A stretch of 13,961 bases of DNA, taken from contig CAIVZW010000275.1 of assembly GCA_903910495.1 (NCBI GenBank), forward strand, positions 1 through 13,961, read 5' to 3'. The DNA is from an uncultured beta proteobacterium. Its GTDB lineage: Bacteria > Pseudomonadota > Gammaproteobacteria > Burkholderiales > Rhodocyclaceae. The notes below the pieces were generated by a model. That model was not told the origin of the DNA. It searched no databases and saw nothing but the letters and a program-made list of their open reading frames with translations. This document shows positions 7,465 through 13,961 of this stretch, one piece after another. The position numbers were made by a program, and so were the translations under genes. The first letter of the stretch is position 1; every line of letters starts with the position of its first letter.

Positions 7465-7479
7465 CGGCAATATTTGCCG
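7465..7479. promoter_or_regulatory. CGGCAA-N3-TTGCCG palindrome, candidate enhancer-binding site
   Basis: Six-base arms CGGCAA (7465-7470) and TTGCCG (7474-7479) are perfectly complementary around a TAT centre. The site lies 62 bases upstream of the -24 element of the flgB promoter, a normal distance for a sigma-54 activator site. CGGCA-type half-sites have been reported, to my memory, for flagellar activators of the FlbD/FlrC class. Binding by such a protein here is inference. Confidence 0.5.
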
Positions 7480-7541
7480 ATAGTCAGGAAGAAAGTGGCG
7501 ATGTTGGCCGGCGTTTGTCCGTAAAAGGGCATTATTCTGCA

Positions 7542-7557
7542 TGGAACAGGAATTGCT
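7542..7557 (+). promoter_or_regulatory. Sigma-54 (-24/-12) promoter of the flgB operon
   Basis: The sequence TGGAACAGGAATTGCT matches the consensus TGGCACG-N4-TTGCW at all but two defined positions. The invariant GG (7543-7544) and GC (7555-7556) have the required ten-base spacing. Transcription should begin near 7568, giving a leader of about 27 bases that carries the GGAG ribosome site before the flgB GTG. It implies activation by a sigma-54 enhancer protein, whose gene is not in this window. Confidence 0.82.
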
Positions 7558-7594
7558 TTGAGTCCGGTTGTGTAACTAACACTCCGGAGTCATC

Positions 7595-7996
7595 GTGGTC
7601 AGCAGAATCGATAATGCGCTTTCCTTCCAGCAACAGGCTCTTGGTTTGCGTGCCCACCGGCAGGAGGTTCTGGCAGGAAACATAGCCAATGCCGACACGC
7701 CGAATTACAAGGCCCGCGACTTCGATTTTTCGACCGCACTGAAAGAAGCCGTTGCCGGCCGCAGTGGTGGCAACCTTCCACTTGCCACCACGGCATCGCG
7801 ACACCTATCAGCTGGCACAGAGTCAGGCCCGGTGCGTCTCATGTACCGTACTCCTGCACAGGCGAGTGTCGATGGCAACACCGTTGAAATGGATGTTGAG
7901 CGCGCCCAGTTTTCCGAAAACGCGATTCATTATGAGGCCGGTCTGACTTTCATCACCGGCCGTATCAAAACGCTGTTGTCGGCGATTCAGGGGTAA
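7595..7996 (+). CDS. flgB: Flagellar proximal rod protein FlgB
   Basis: FlgB is a proximal rod subunit next to the MS ring and export gate. The 133-residue protein has the normal length. It has the N-terminal rod signature [18 protein letters not shown] (28-45) and the C-terminal helix typical of FlgB ([20 protein letters not shown], about 102-121). The start is GTG at 7595, supported by GGAG five bases before it and by the family N-terminus starting directly there. It is the first gene of the long rod, hook and ring operon and is followed by flgC after 5 bases. Confidence 0.96.
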   Translation: MVSRIDNALSFQQQALGLRAHRQEVLAGNIANADTPNYKARDFDFSTALKEAVAGRSGGNLPLATTASRHLSAGTESGPVRLMYRTPAQASVDGNTVEMDVERAQFSENAIHYEAGLTFITGRIKTLLSAIQG

Positions 7997-8001
7997 TCAT
8001 C

Positions 8002-8406
8002 ATGAGTGTATTCAATGTTTTCCATATCGCCGGCAGTGCCTTGACGGCGCAGTCGATGCGTCTCAATGCGGTAGCCAGCAACCTGGCCAACGCGGACAGC
8101 ATCGCCGGCCCGGACGGCAAACCTTACCGCGCCAAGCAGGTTGTTTTCGAAGCGACACCGATTAATGGTCAGGCCGCGCAGGGGGTGCGAGTGAAGCAGG
8201 TGGTCGAGGACGCCAGTCCGGGGCGCATGGTCTTTGACCCGCGTAATCCGGCGGCCGACGAGAAGGGTTATGTGATGATGCCGAACGTAAGTGTGGTCGA
8301 CGAAATGGTCAACATGATTTCGGCCTCGCGTTCGTATCAGACCAACGCCGAAGTCATGAATACCGCCAAGCAACTGCTGCTCAAGACCTTGACGCTGGGT
8401 CAGTAA
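8002..8406 (+). CDS. flgC: Flagellar proximal rod protein FlgC
   Basis: FlgC is a proximal rod subunit stacked on FlgB. The 134-residue protein begins [20 protein letters not shown] and carries the rod motif [14 protein letters not shown] (20-33). It also has the FlgC-typical PDGKPYRAK segment (37-45) and the C-terminal coiled-coil half with [20 protein letters not shown] (95-114). These paired terminal helices are shared by axial proteins. Length and motifs are all standard. The ribosome site is modest (GGGG), and coupling to flgB is plausible given the 5-base gap. Confidence 0.97.
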   Translation: MSVFNVFHIAGSALTAQSMRLNAVASNLANADSIAGPDGKPYRAKQVVFEATPINGQAAQGVRVKQVVEDASPGRMVFDPRNPAADEKGYVMMPNVSVVDEMVNMISASRSYQTNAEVMNTAKQLLLKTLTLGQ

Positions 8407-8429
8407 TTCAAAATTCTTAGGAGATACAC

Positions 8430-9113
8430 ATGGCAGCCGTGCAATCGACAACCTCCGCTACTAATACTTTTGCCTCGATCAATGCGGCCAATACAGCAAA
8501 CAGCACGGCAACGAGCACGACCACGCAGGAGGCGCAGGATCGGTTTCTGAAATTGCTGGTAACACAGTTGAAAAATCAGGATCCGCTGAACCCCATGGAT
8601 AACTCCCAGATGACCAGCCAGCTGGCGCAGATGAGTACGGTTTCAGGGATCGAGAAACTCAATACAACCCTGAGTTCGTTGGTGGATAGTGTGGGCAGCA
8701 GCCAAGCCATGCAAGCGGCAAGCATGATTGGCAAGAGTGTTCTGGTGGCCGGATCGCAGCTGGCGCTGAGCAACGGTTCAGCGTATGCCGGAGTTAACCT
8801 CTCCGGGGCGGCGGATCAGGTTACTCTGAATATTCTTGACAGTACCGGCAAGCTTATTCAGACGCAAAAGCTTGGCGCGCACGATGCCGGGGTTTTCAAC
8901 ATTGCCTGGGATGGGATGACCGACGCAGAAACCAAAGCGGTCGATGGAACTTACACGTTTTCGGTCGAGGCCATACAGGGCGGAAATAAAGTTACTGCCG
9001 ATCCGTTGCAGATTGGCACGGTTTCTGCTCTTGTCAGGTCAACGAGCGGATTCCTGCTCGATCTCGGGGCGCTTGGAACCGTTGATTTCAAAAACGTGCA
9101 ACAGATTCTCTAG
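8430..9113 (+). CDS. flgD: Flagellar hook cap protein FlgD
   Basis: FlgD caps the growing hook and guides FlgE assembly; it is shed when the hook is finished. The 227-residue protein has a serine-, threonine- and alanine-rich, low-complexity N-terminus (1-34). The conserved FLKLLVTQLKNQDPLNPMD (39-57) and SQLAQMSTVSGIEKLN (64-78) segments follow. A beta-rich C-terminal domain (about 100-225) contains FNIAWDGMTD (156-165) and ends in DFKNVQQIL. AGGAG stands just before the ATG with about 8 bases spacing. The 3' end of the gene hides a strong sigma-54 promoter-like sequence (9014-9029). The stop codon is embedded in a short palindrome (9104-9117). Confidence 0.96.
   Translation: MAAVQSTTSATNTFASINAANTANSTATSTTTQEAQDRFLKLLVTQLKNQDPLNPMDNSQMTSQLAQMSTVSGIEKLNTTLSSLVDSVGSSQAMQAASMIGKSVLVAGSQLALSNGSAYAGVNLSGAADQVTLNILDSTGKLIQTQKLGAHDAGVFNIAWDGMTDAETKAVDGTYTFSVEAIQGGNKVTADPLQIGTVSALVRSTSGFLLDLGALGTVDFKNVQQIL
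9014..9029 (+). promoter_or_regulatory. Intragenic sigma-54-like promoter facing flgE
   Basis: Within the 3' part of flgD the sequence TGGCACGGTTTCTGCT fits TGGCACG-N4-TTGCW with a single mismatch. GG (9015-9016) and GC (9027-9028) have the correct spacing. This is the best sigma-54 match I found in the window. A start near 9040 would give flgE a leader of about 90 bases. The same bases encode IGTVSA of FlgD, so coding constraint could explain part of the match. Activity is unproven. Confidence 0.5.
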
Positions 9114-9128
9114 AATCAGGAGAAATAT

Positions 9129-10409
9129 ATGTCATTCCAACAGGGTTTGAGCGGGCTGAATTCTTCATCGCAGGCGCTGGATGTGCTGGGCAACAATATT
9201 GCCAACGCTAATACGGTAGGGTTCAAATCGGCGGCGGTGCATTTTTCCGATGTTTTTGCCAACTCGCTCACGGGAGGCGGAGCTTCGCAAGTTGGTATTG
9301 GCAGTACGCTCTCGGGTATTCAGCAGACATTCAGCCAGGGCAACGTCACGGCAACCAACAGCCCGCTTGATATTTCGATCAATGGCGGTGGGTTTTTTCG
9401 CATGGACCAGAACGGAACCGTCAGCTATACCCGAAACGGACAGTTCCATCTCGATAATGCCGGTTTCATCATCAATGATCAGACGATGCGGGTGACGGGG
9501 TATCCGGCGGATGCCAACGGGGTGATTACCCCCTCCAATCCTGTTGATCTGCAGTTATCATCAAGCCAGATTCAGCCGCGTGCAACCAGCGATGCACTGG
9601 CCGGAAACATCACAGCCCTGCTGAATCTGGATTCGCGGGAGGGTGTTCCAACGATAAATGTATTCAACATGAGCAATCCGTCGACTTACAATTATTCGAC
9701 CGCCTTGTCCGTTTATGACACCTTGGGCGTTGCCCATACGATGACCATGTATTTCCAACGTGCGTCTGCGGGTGGCTCATGGAATGTCTTCGGTTCGATG
9801 GATGGTGCCACTTCTAGGGAGATTGCTACCACTGCGGGGGCTCCCACGGCTGCTGTCATCGGTACGGCAAGTGGCGCCCTGGCCTTTAGTTCTTCGGGTG
9901 TCCTGACAACGGCGATGCCCATCACCTTGCCCACCTGGGTACTCACGACAGGTGCAACGAGTCCGTGGTCACCTGGGAGTATCGATCTTACGGGAACCTC
10001 TCAATACGGTAGCGCGTCGAGCGTTGATCGAATGACCCAGGGGGGATATGCCACAGGCAGCCTGACCGGAATGAATGTCGGTGCCGACGGTGTGGTTCAG
10101 GGACGATACAGTAATGGTCAGTCGCGCAATCTTGGGCAAATTGTACTGGCCACCTTTACCAACCCTAATGGTTTGCAGTCTCTGGGTAATAATCAGTGGG
10201 CGCTCAGCTCGGTATCCGGACCGGAACTGGTCAGTGCCCCGGGATCGGGCAGTCGTGGTGTCCTGCAGTCGTCATCGATCGAAGAGTCCAATGTCGATCT
10301 GACCGCGCAACTGGTCGCTATGATTACCCAGCAGCGCAACTACCAGGCCAACGCACAGTCGATCAAGACGCAGGATCAGATCATGCAGACGCTGGTCAAT
10401 CTGCGCTGA
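9129..10409 (+). CDS. flgE: Flagellar hook protein FlgE
   Basis: FlgE polymerises into the curved hook that joins rod and filament. The 426-residue protein has the conserved N-terminal axial helix and rod-type motif LDVLGNNIANANTVGFK (17-33). The D0/D1 boundary reads SPLDISINGGGFFRMDQNG and YTRNGQFHLDNAGF. A variable surface region rich in Ser, Thr and Ala follows (about 180-320), and then the C-terminal helix VDLTAQLVAMITQQRNYQAN with IKTQDQIMQTLVNLR at the end. AGGAG precedes the ATG by about 7 bases. Length is within the family range (about 400 to 440). It may have its own sigma-54 promoter in flgD. No anomaly is seen in the coding frame. Confidence 0.97.
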   Translation: MSFQQGLSGLNSSSQALDVLGNNIANANTVGFKSAAVHFSDVFANSLTGGGASQVGIGSTLSGIQQTFSQGNVTATNSPLDISINGGGFFRMDQNGTVSYTRNGQFHLDNAGFIINDQTMRVTGYPADANGVITPSNPVDLQLSSSQIQPRATSDALAGNITALLNLDSREGVPTINVFNMSNPSTYNYSTALSVYDTLGVAHTMTMYFQRASAGGSWNVFGSMDGATSREIATTAGAPTAAVIGTASGALAFSSSGVLTTAMPITLPTWVLTTGATSPWSPGSIDLTGTSQYGSASSVDRMTQGGYATGSLTGMNVGADGVVQGRYSNGQSRNLGQIVLATFTNPNGLQSLGNNQWALSSVSGPELVSAPGSGSRGVLQSSSIEESNVDLTAQLVAMITQQRNYQANAQSIKTQDQIMQTLVNLR

Positions 10410-10440
10410 TCAATCTGAGACGGGACGGGGATAGCGCCAC

Positions 10441-11184
10441 ATGGATCGCCTGATCTACACGGCAATGAGCGGAGCCAAGCATGCCTTCCTGCAGCAGGCG
10501 GGTGTGGCGCAGAATCTGGCCAATGCTTCGACGACCGGTTACCGCGCCATGGAACACAAGTTCAGGGCCGTTCCGGTACAGGGCGAAGGTGCGCCGACGC
10601 GCGTTTTTGTGGTCGACGCCTCGGTCGTTGATGTTTTTGATCAAGGGCCGATGATGGCCACCGGGCGTCCGCTGGACGTGGCTGTTCAGGGCGCCGGCTG
10701 GATTACGATAGAAACCGCGGATGGGCAAGAGGCCTATACGCGAGCCGGTAATCTGCAGATCAACGCCAATGGCCAGTTGCAAACGGCGAGCGGCTTGAAC
10801 GTGCTGGGTGACGGTGGCCCGATCGGTATTCCGCCGGACAACAGCATCACCATTTCACCCGATGGAACGATTTCTACCGTTCCTCTTTTTGGGACGCCAA
10901 ATAACGTCAATGTGGTCGGGCGGATCAAACTGGTCAATCCGCCGGAAAATGAATTGATACGCGGCGACGATGGTCTTTTCCGGATCAAGGGCGGCACGCC
11001 GGCCAACATGGATGAGAAAGTGAAGTTGGCTTCCGAAACCCTTGAAGGGAGCAACGTCAATCCGGTTGACTCGATGGTCAATATGATCAGCCTCGCCCGT
11101 CAGTTCGAGATGCAGATCAAGATGCTGCAAACGGCGGATGCCAATGCCAACAAGGCGAGCCAGATTCTATCGATGAACGCCTAA
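10441..11184 (+). CDS. flgF: Flagellar rod protein FlgF
   Basis: FlgF is a rod subunit between the FlgB/FlgC proximal part and the FlgG distal rod. The 247-residue protein starts MDRLIYTAMSGAKHAFLQQA and has the rod motif VAQNLANASTTGYRAMEHKF. It also has LDVAVQGAGWITIETADGQE and the C-terminal helix SNVNPVDSMVNMISLARQFE, ending KASQILSMNA. It is shorter than FlgG and lacks the FlgG-specific RQPGAQSS insertion, which separates the two paralogues. It lies 31 bases after flgE, with a purine-rich stretch (GACGGGGA) upstream of the ATG. Confidence 0.96.
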   Translation: MDRLIYTAMSGAKHAFLQQAGVAQNLANASTTGYRAMEHKFRAVPVQGEGAPTRVFVVDASVVDVFDQGPMMATGRPLDVAVQGAGWITIETADGQEAYTRAGNLQINANGQLQTASGLNVLGDGGPIGIPPDNSITISPDGTISTVPLFGTPNNVNVVGRIKLVNPPENELIRGDDGLFRIKGGTPANMDEKVKLASETLEGSNVNPVDSMVNMISLARQFEMQIKMLQTADANANKASQILSMNA

Positions 11185-11196
11185 GGACTAGAAGAT

Positions 11197-11979
11197 ATGA
11201 TCCGCTCACTCTGGATTGCCCGTACCGGCCTGGATGCTCAGCAAACGAGCCTGGACGTGATTGCCAACAATCTGGCCAATACCAGTACCAACGGTTTCAA
11301 GCGAGCGCGTCCGGTGTTCGAAGACTTGCTCTATCAGACGCTGCGCCAGCCTGGAGCACAGTCTTCACAGTCAACGCAGATTCCAGGCGGCTTGCAGTTG
11401 GGTACCGGTGTGCGGCCCATATCAACCGCGCGTATTCATGCCCAGGGCGCTCTCCAGCAGACAGGGAACGATCTCGACGTGGCCATTAATGGCGCTGGGT
11501 TCCTTCAGGTGCTCCTGCCTGATGGGACCACGGCTTATACCCGGGACGGCTCATTTCAGAAGGACAATCAGGGGCAGATCGTAACCTCCAGCGGCTATCC
11601 CTTGCAGCCGAGCGTCACGATTCCATCCAATGCCCTGACCGTCACCATCTCAAGTGATGGTGTTGTGAGTATCTCCCAGCCCGGTACCTCGGCAACTACG
11701 CAGGTTGGTACGCTGCAAGTGGCGACCTTTATCAATGTGGGAGGACTGCAAACCGTCGGCGAAAACCTTTATATGGAAACAGCGTCGAGTGGAACGCCAA
11801 CACCGAGTACGCCTGGAACCAATGGTGCCGGGGTGCTGAACCAGCGCTATGTTGAGACCTCGAACGTCAATGTGGCCGAGGAACTGGTAAGCATGATCCA
11901 GACCCAGCGCGCCTACGAGCTTAATTCCAAGGTGGTGTCGACCTCCGATGCGATGCTGGCCCGGCTGACGCAGTTGTAA
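11197..11979 (+). CDS. flgG: Flagellar distal rod protein FlgG
   Basis: FlgG forms the straight distal rod that crosses the periplasm through the P and L rings. The 260-residue protein is of standard length (about 260). It carries the motif [20 protein letters not shown] (20-39) and the diagnostic insertion [12 protein letters not shown] (46-57), which stiffens the rod relative to the hook. The middle has [15 protein letters not shown] and [14 protein letters not shown]. The C-terminal helix region is [20 protein letters not shown], with a final [11 protein letters not shown] short AAGGA lies upstream of the ATG. The gene fits between flgF and flgH, 12 and 9 bases away. Confidence 0.97.
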   Translation: MIRSLWIARTGLDAQQTSLDVIANNLANTSTNGFKRARPVFEDLLYQTLRQPGAQSSQSTQIPGGLQLGTGVRPISTARIHAQGALQQTGNDLDVAINGAGFLQVLLPDGTTAYTRDGSFQKDNQGQIVTSSGYPLQPSVTIPSNALTVTISSDGVVSISQPGTSATTQVGTLQVATFINVGGLQTVGENLYMETASSGTPTPSTPGTNGAGVLNQRYVETSNVNVAEELVSMIQTQRAYELNSKVVSTSDAMLARLTQL

Positions 11980-11988
11980 GGAGGAGCC

Positions 11989-12651
11989 ATGAATAGACTT
12001 CTATTTCTAGCTGTTTCAGCACTGATGCTTACCGCATGCACCACAGTGCCGCCAACCAATGTGCATCAGCCGATGACTGCACGCCCGGCGCCGCGCCCGG
12101 ACAATCTTTCCAACTCAGGCAGTATTTATCAGGCCGGTGTCTCGCGCACCCTGTTCGAAGACCGGCGTGCGCGCTATGTCGGCGATACGATGACCATTGC
12201 CATCGCCGAAACCACCTCGGCTTCGACCAAGTCGAATACCAAGGCCAGTCGCAGCACCAGCATCAGTGCCTCAGCGCCAACGATTACCGGTTTGCCGGGC
12301 AAGTCCTTCCAGGGAATGGCATTGTCGGCAAGCGGTTCGAACAGTCTGGATGGCAAAGGTGAAGCAGCGGCCAATAATGTCTTTACCGGAATAATTACGG
12401 TAACGGTGATCGAAGTGTTGCCGAACGGCAACCTGCTGGTCTCGGGTGAAAAGCAGGTGTCAATCGGGGCGGGTATTGAATACATCCGGCTGTCAGGGAT
12501 CGTGAATCCGTATTTCATCAACTCGGCCAACACCATCAGTTCGACAAATGTTGCCGATGCGCGCATTGAATACAAGGAAAGTGGCGTGATCAGCGAAGCA
12601 CAGATCATGGGCTGGCTGGCGCGATTTTTCCTTAGTGTCCTGCCGTTCTAG
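11989..12651 (+). CDS. flgH: Flagellar L-ring lipoprotein FlgH
   Basis: FlgH is the outer-membrane lipoprotein that forms the L ring, the bushing for the rod. The 220-residue protein begins with a lipoprotein signal, MNRLLFLAVSALMLTAC, whose lipobox LTAC ends at Cys17, the predicted lipidation site. Mature motifs include GSIYQAGVSRTLFEDRRARYVGD (the first 15 residues are most conserved) and TMTIAIAETTSASTKSNTK. Others are LPNGNLLVSGEKQVSI and the end EAQIMGWLARFFLSVLPF. A strong AGGAGG lies 5 bases before the ATG, the best ribosome site of the operon. Its presence shows a Gram-negative double-membrane cell. Confidence 0.97.
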   Translation: MNRLLFLAVSALMLTACTTVPPTNVHQPMTARPAPRPDNLSNSGSIYQAGVSRTLFEDRRARYVGDTMTIAIAETTSASTKSNTKASRSTSISASAPTITGLPGKSFQGMALSASGSNSLDGKGEAAANNVFTGIITVTVIEVLPNGNLLVSGEKQVSIGAGIEYIRLSGIVNPYFINSANTISSTNVADARIEYKESGVISEAQIMGWLARFFLSVLPF

Positions 12652-12663
12652 GCAAGCAGGCGT

Positions 12664-13800
12664 ATGGGGTATGTCATGAACAGACAGTCCGGTAAGTATC
12701 TTCGCGGCATGGCCATTCTGGCCTGTGCTTTCCTGCCTCTGTTGAGCGGAGTGGTGTGGGCGGAGCGGATCAAGGATCTGGCTTCGGTACAGGGAATTCG
12801 CAGTAACCAGCTGGTGGGTTACGGGCTGGTTGTCGGTCTCGACGGGACGGGCGATCAGACGACACAGACGCCATTTACGACGCAAAGCATCATCAACATG
12901 CTGGCGCAATTGGGTACCACTTTGCCGACGACGCAATCCCTGCAGTTGAAGAATGTTGCTGCCGTGATGATTACGACGAACCTGCCTCCCTTCGCCAGAA
13001 TCGGTCAGCAGATCGACGTCACCGTTTCTTCGATGGGTAACGCCAAGAGTCTGCGTGGTGGTACGCTGGTGATGACTCCGCTCAAGGGCGCAGACGGCCA
13101 GATTTATGCCCAGGCGCAGGGTAACCTGATGGTCGGTGGCGTGGGGGCTTCCGCGAACGGCAGCAAAGCCGTGATCAATCATCTGCTGGCTGGCCGCATT
13201 GCTGCCGGAGCAACGGTAGAACGCGAGGTGCCGACGGCGCTAGGGCAGGGTCCGTTCATTCATTACGAAATGGGTAACACCGACTTTGGTACCACACAGC
13301 GTGTAGTCGAAGTGATCAATCGTGAAATGGGGCAAGGCACGGCGCAGGCGGTTGATGGGCGCCTGATACGGGTGAGTGCGCCCGAGGATGCCAATGCTCG
13401 CGTGAGCTTCATGGGGCGGGTCGAAAATCTCGAAGTGCGTCCGATGAAAACCATGGCCAAGGTCATTGTCAATCCGCGTACCGGATCCGTGGTCATGAAT
13501 CAGACGGTGACCATTGAGTCCTGTGCCATTGCGCACGGCGCATTGTCGGTGGTGATCAATACCGAGCAGCAAGTGAGTCAGCCGAATGCGCTGGCCGGTG
13601 GTCAGACGGTGACGACTGCGCAGTCGGATATCGAAATCAAGCAGGGTGGAGGGGCGTTGATGCAGGTAAAAGCCGGTGCCAACCTGTCCGATGTGGTCAA
13701 GGCGATCAATGCGCTTGGGGCGAATCCGCAGGACCTGGTATCGATCCTGCAGGCGATGAAGGCGGCGGGGGCCTTGCGGGCTGATCTGGAAGTGATCTGA
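12664..13800 (+). CDS. flgI: Flagellar P-ring protein FlgI
   Basis: FlgI forms the periplasmic P ring, assembled with help from FlgA, which is encoded on the opposite strand nearby. The 378-residue precursor has a Sec signal peptide (RGMAILACAFLPLLSGVVWA, cleavage near residue 33). The mature protein starts ERIKDLASVQGIRSNQLVGY and has GLVVGLDGTGDQTTQTPFTT soon after. Later conserved parts are RVVEVINREMG, IVNPRTGSVVMNQ and ESCAIAHGALSVVI. The end reads LVSILQAMKAAGALRADLEVI. Two ATG codons compete for the start, 12664 and 12676. The second lies just before the basic N-region of the signal peptide (MNRQSGKYLRG) and is a serious alternative; neither has a clear ribosome site. Confidence 0.95.
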   Translation: MGYVMNRQSGKYLRGMAILACAFLPLLSGVVWAERIKDLASVQGIRSNQLVGYGLVVGLDGTGDQTTQTPFTTQSIINMLAQLGTTLPTTQSLQLKNVAAVMITTNLPPFARIGQQIDVTVSSMGNAKSLRGGTLVMTPLKGADGQIYAQAQGNLMVGGVGASANGSKAVINHLLAGRIAAGATVEREVPTALGQGPFIHYEMGNTDFGTTQRVVEVINREMGQGTAQAVDGRLIRVSAPEDANARVSFMGRVENLEVRPMKTMAKVIVNPRTGSVVMNQTVTIESCAIAHGALSVVINTEQQVSQPNALAGGQTVTTAQSDIEIKQGGGALMQVKAGANLSDVVKAINALGANPQDLVSILQAMKAAGALRADLEVI

Positions 13801-13801
13801 C

Positions 13802-13817
13802 AGGCGCGGAAATTGCT
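13802..13817 (+). promoter_or_regulatory. Sigma-54-like element immediately before flgJ
   Basis: AGGCGCGGAAATTGCT matches TGGCACG-N4-TTGCW except at two positions, with GG (13803-13804) and GC (13815-13816) correctly spaced. The expected transcription start (about 13826-13828) falls one to four bases before the flgJ ATG and beyond the AGGA ribosome site. A transcript from here would therefore be nearly leaderless. That oddity lowers confidence that it works as a promoter. Confidence 0.35.
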
Positions 13818-13821
13818 AGGA

Positions 13822-13841
13822 TTCAGCTTATGAAAGCTGAA
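13822..13841 (+). repeat. Inverted repeat with the flgJ start codon in its loop
   Basis: TTCAGCTT (13822-13829) and AAGCTGAA (13834-13841) are perfect reverse complements around the four bases ATGA, whose first three are the flgJ start codon. In RNA this would form an 8-bp hairpin presenting the AUG in a tetraloop. The likely ribosome site AGGA (13818-13821) abuts the 5' arm. A role in limiting flgJ translation is inference. Confidence 0.6.
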
Positions 13842-13961
13842 CACCTTAACGCCAATCGTTTTGTCCTTGATATCAAGGCCACGGCTGATCTTCGCGCAAA
13901 GTTAAAACAGGATCCCCAGGCTGGTTTGAAAGAAGCTGCACAACAGTTCGAGGGCATGCTG
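13830..13961 (+). CDS. flgJ: Rod assembly protein FlgJ, N-terminal fragment (3' truncated by window)
   Basis: FlgJ caps the growing rod; many proteobacterial versions also carry a C-terminal peptidoglycan hydrolase that opens the cell wall. Only 44 residues are inside the window, starting MKAEHLNANRFVLDIKATAD. They end with the rod-cap signature LKEAAQQFEGML, which is typical of the FlgJ N-terminus. Position directly after flgI supports the call. Whether the hydrolase domain is present cannot be seen. The start is set by AGGA eight bases upstream; the ATG itself lies in a predicted hairpin loop. Confidence 0.88.
   Translation, partial: MKAEHLNANRFVLDIKATADLRAKLKQDPQAGLKEAAQQFEGML

Larger units (their letters stand above)
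7387..7594. promoter_or_regulatory. Divergent flgA-flgB control region
   Basis: This 208-base gap separates the divergent flgA and flgB genes. It contains a sigma-54 promoter facing flgB (7542-7557), an inverted repeat CGGCAA-TAT-TTGCCG (7465-7479), a direct repeat GTTGCG at 7429-7434 and 7439-7444 spaced one helical turn apart, and a GGAG ribosome site for flgB (7586-7589). No open reading frame of credible size and no clear promoter facing flgA were found. Confidence 0.75.

Noticed and set aside
7476..7483. GCCGATAG on the plus strand in the flgA-flgB gap, resembling a sigma-28 -10 element
   Set aside because: No TAAAGTTT-like element stands 11 bases upstream; the bases are better explained as one arm of the CGGCAA/TTGCCG palindrome.
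12493..13182. Long open frame (229 codons) on the minus strand across flgH-flgI
   Set aside because: Antisense shadow of conserved genes, with no family resemblance.
13336..13351. AGGCACG-N4-AGGC sigma-54-like sequence inside flgI
   Set aside because: The -12 part lacks TTGC, and the region is GC-rich coding sequence.
1..13961. Insertion sequences, tRNA or rRNA genes, CRISPR repeats, horizontally acquired cargo
   Set aside because: The coding content is continuous, syntenic flagellar genes; I saw no repeats of that kind, no transposase motifs and no abrupt change in composition.

Overview
The window is a continuous stretch of a bacterial chromosome devoted to the flagellum. It holds 18 recognisable genes, two of them cut by the window ends (flhA at the start, flgJ at the end). 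The gene content (FlhF/FlhG pair, MotC/MotD-type stator, P- and L-ring proteins, a likely sigma-54 promoter before flgB) points to a Gram-negative proteobacterium. Base composition that looks moderately GC-rich, and a FlhG with eroded ATPase motifs, make a betaproteobacterium, perhaps Rhodocyclales-like, my best guess. That assignment is inference, not proof. I see no mobile element, tRNA, rRNA, CRISPR array or broken gene.

Region 1 (1-5818, plus strand) is a very tightly packed operon: flhA (3' part), flhF, flhG, fliA, motC, motD. Neighbours overlap by 4 to 8 bases or are separated by 3 to 12 bases. It links export-gate assembly (FlhA), polar placement and number control (FlhF/FlhG), the late-gene sigma factor (FliA) and the torque-generating stator (MotC/MotD).

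Region 2 (5825-7386, minus strand) is flgA-flgM-flgN, converging on motD with only 6 bases between the stop codons. FlgA is the P-ring chaperone, FlgM the anti-sigma-28 factor and FlgN the chaperone for hook-filament junction proteins. A textbook-quality sigma-28 promoter precedes flgM, so the late sigma factor FliA probably drives its own inhibitor.

Region 3 (7387-7594) is the divergent control region between flgA and flgB. It carries a good sigma-54 (-24/-12) promoter facing flgB and, about 60 bases upstream, a CGGCAA-N3-TTGCCG palindrome and a TTGCG direct repeat that could bind an enhancer protein.

Region 4 (7595-13961, plus strand) is the rod, hook and ring operon flgB-C-D-E-F-G-H-I-J, in the standard order. 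It encodes proximal rod (FlgB, FlgC, FlgF), distal rod (FlgG), hook cap (FlgD), hook (FlgE), L ring (FlgH), P ring (FlgI) and the start of the rod cap protein FlgJ.

The proteins are ordinary. The less expected signals are regulatory: a near-consensus sigma-54 element inside the 3' end of flgD, facing flgE; a second sigma-54-like element just before flgJ; and a perfect 8-bp inverted repeat that places the flgJ start codon in its 4-base loop.
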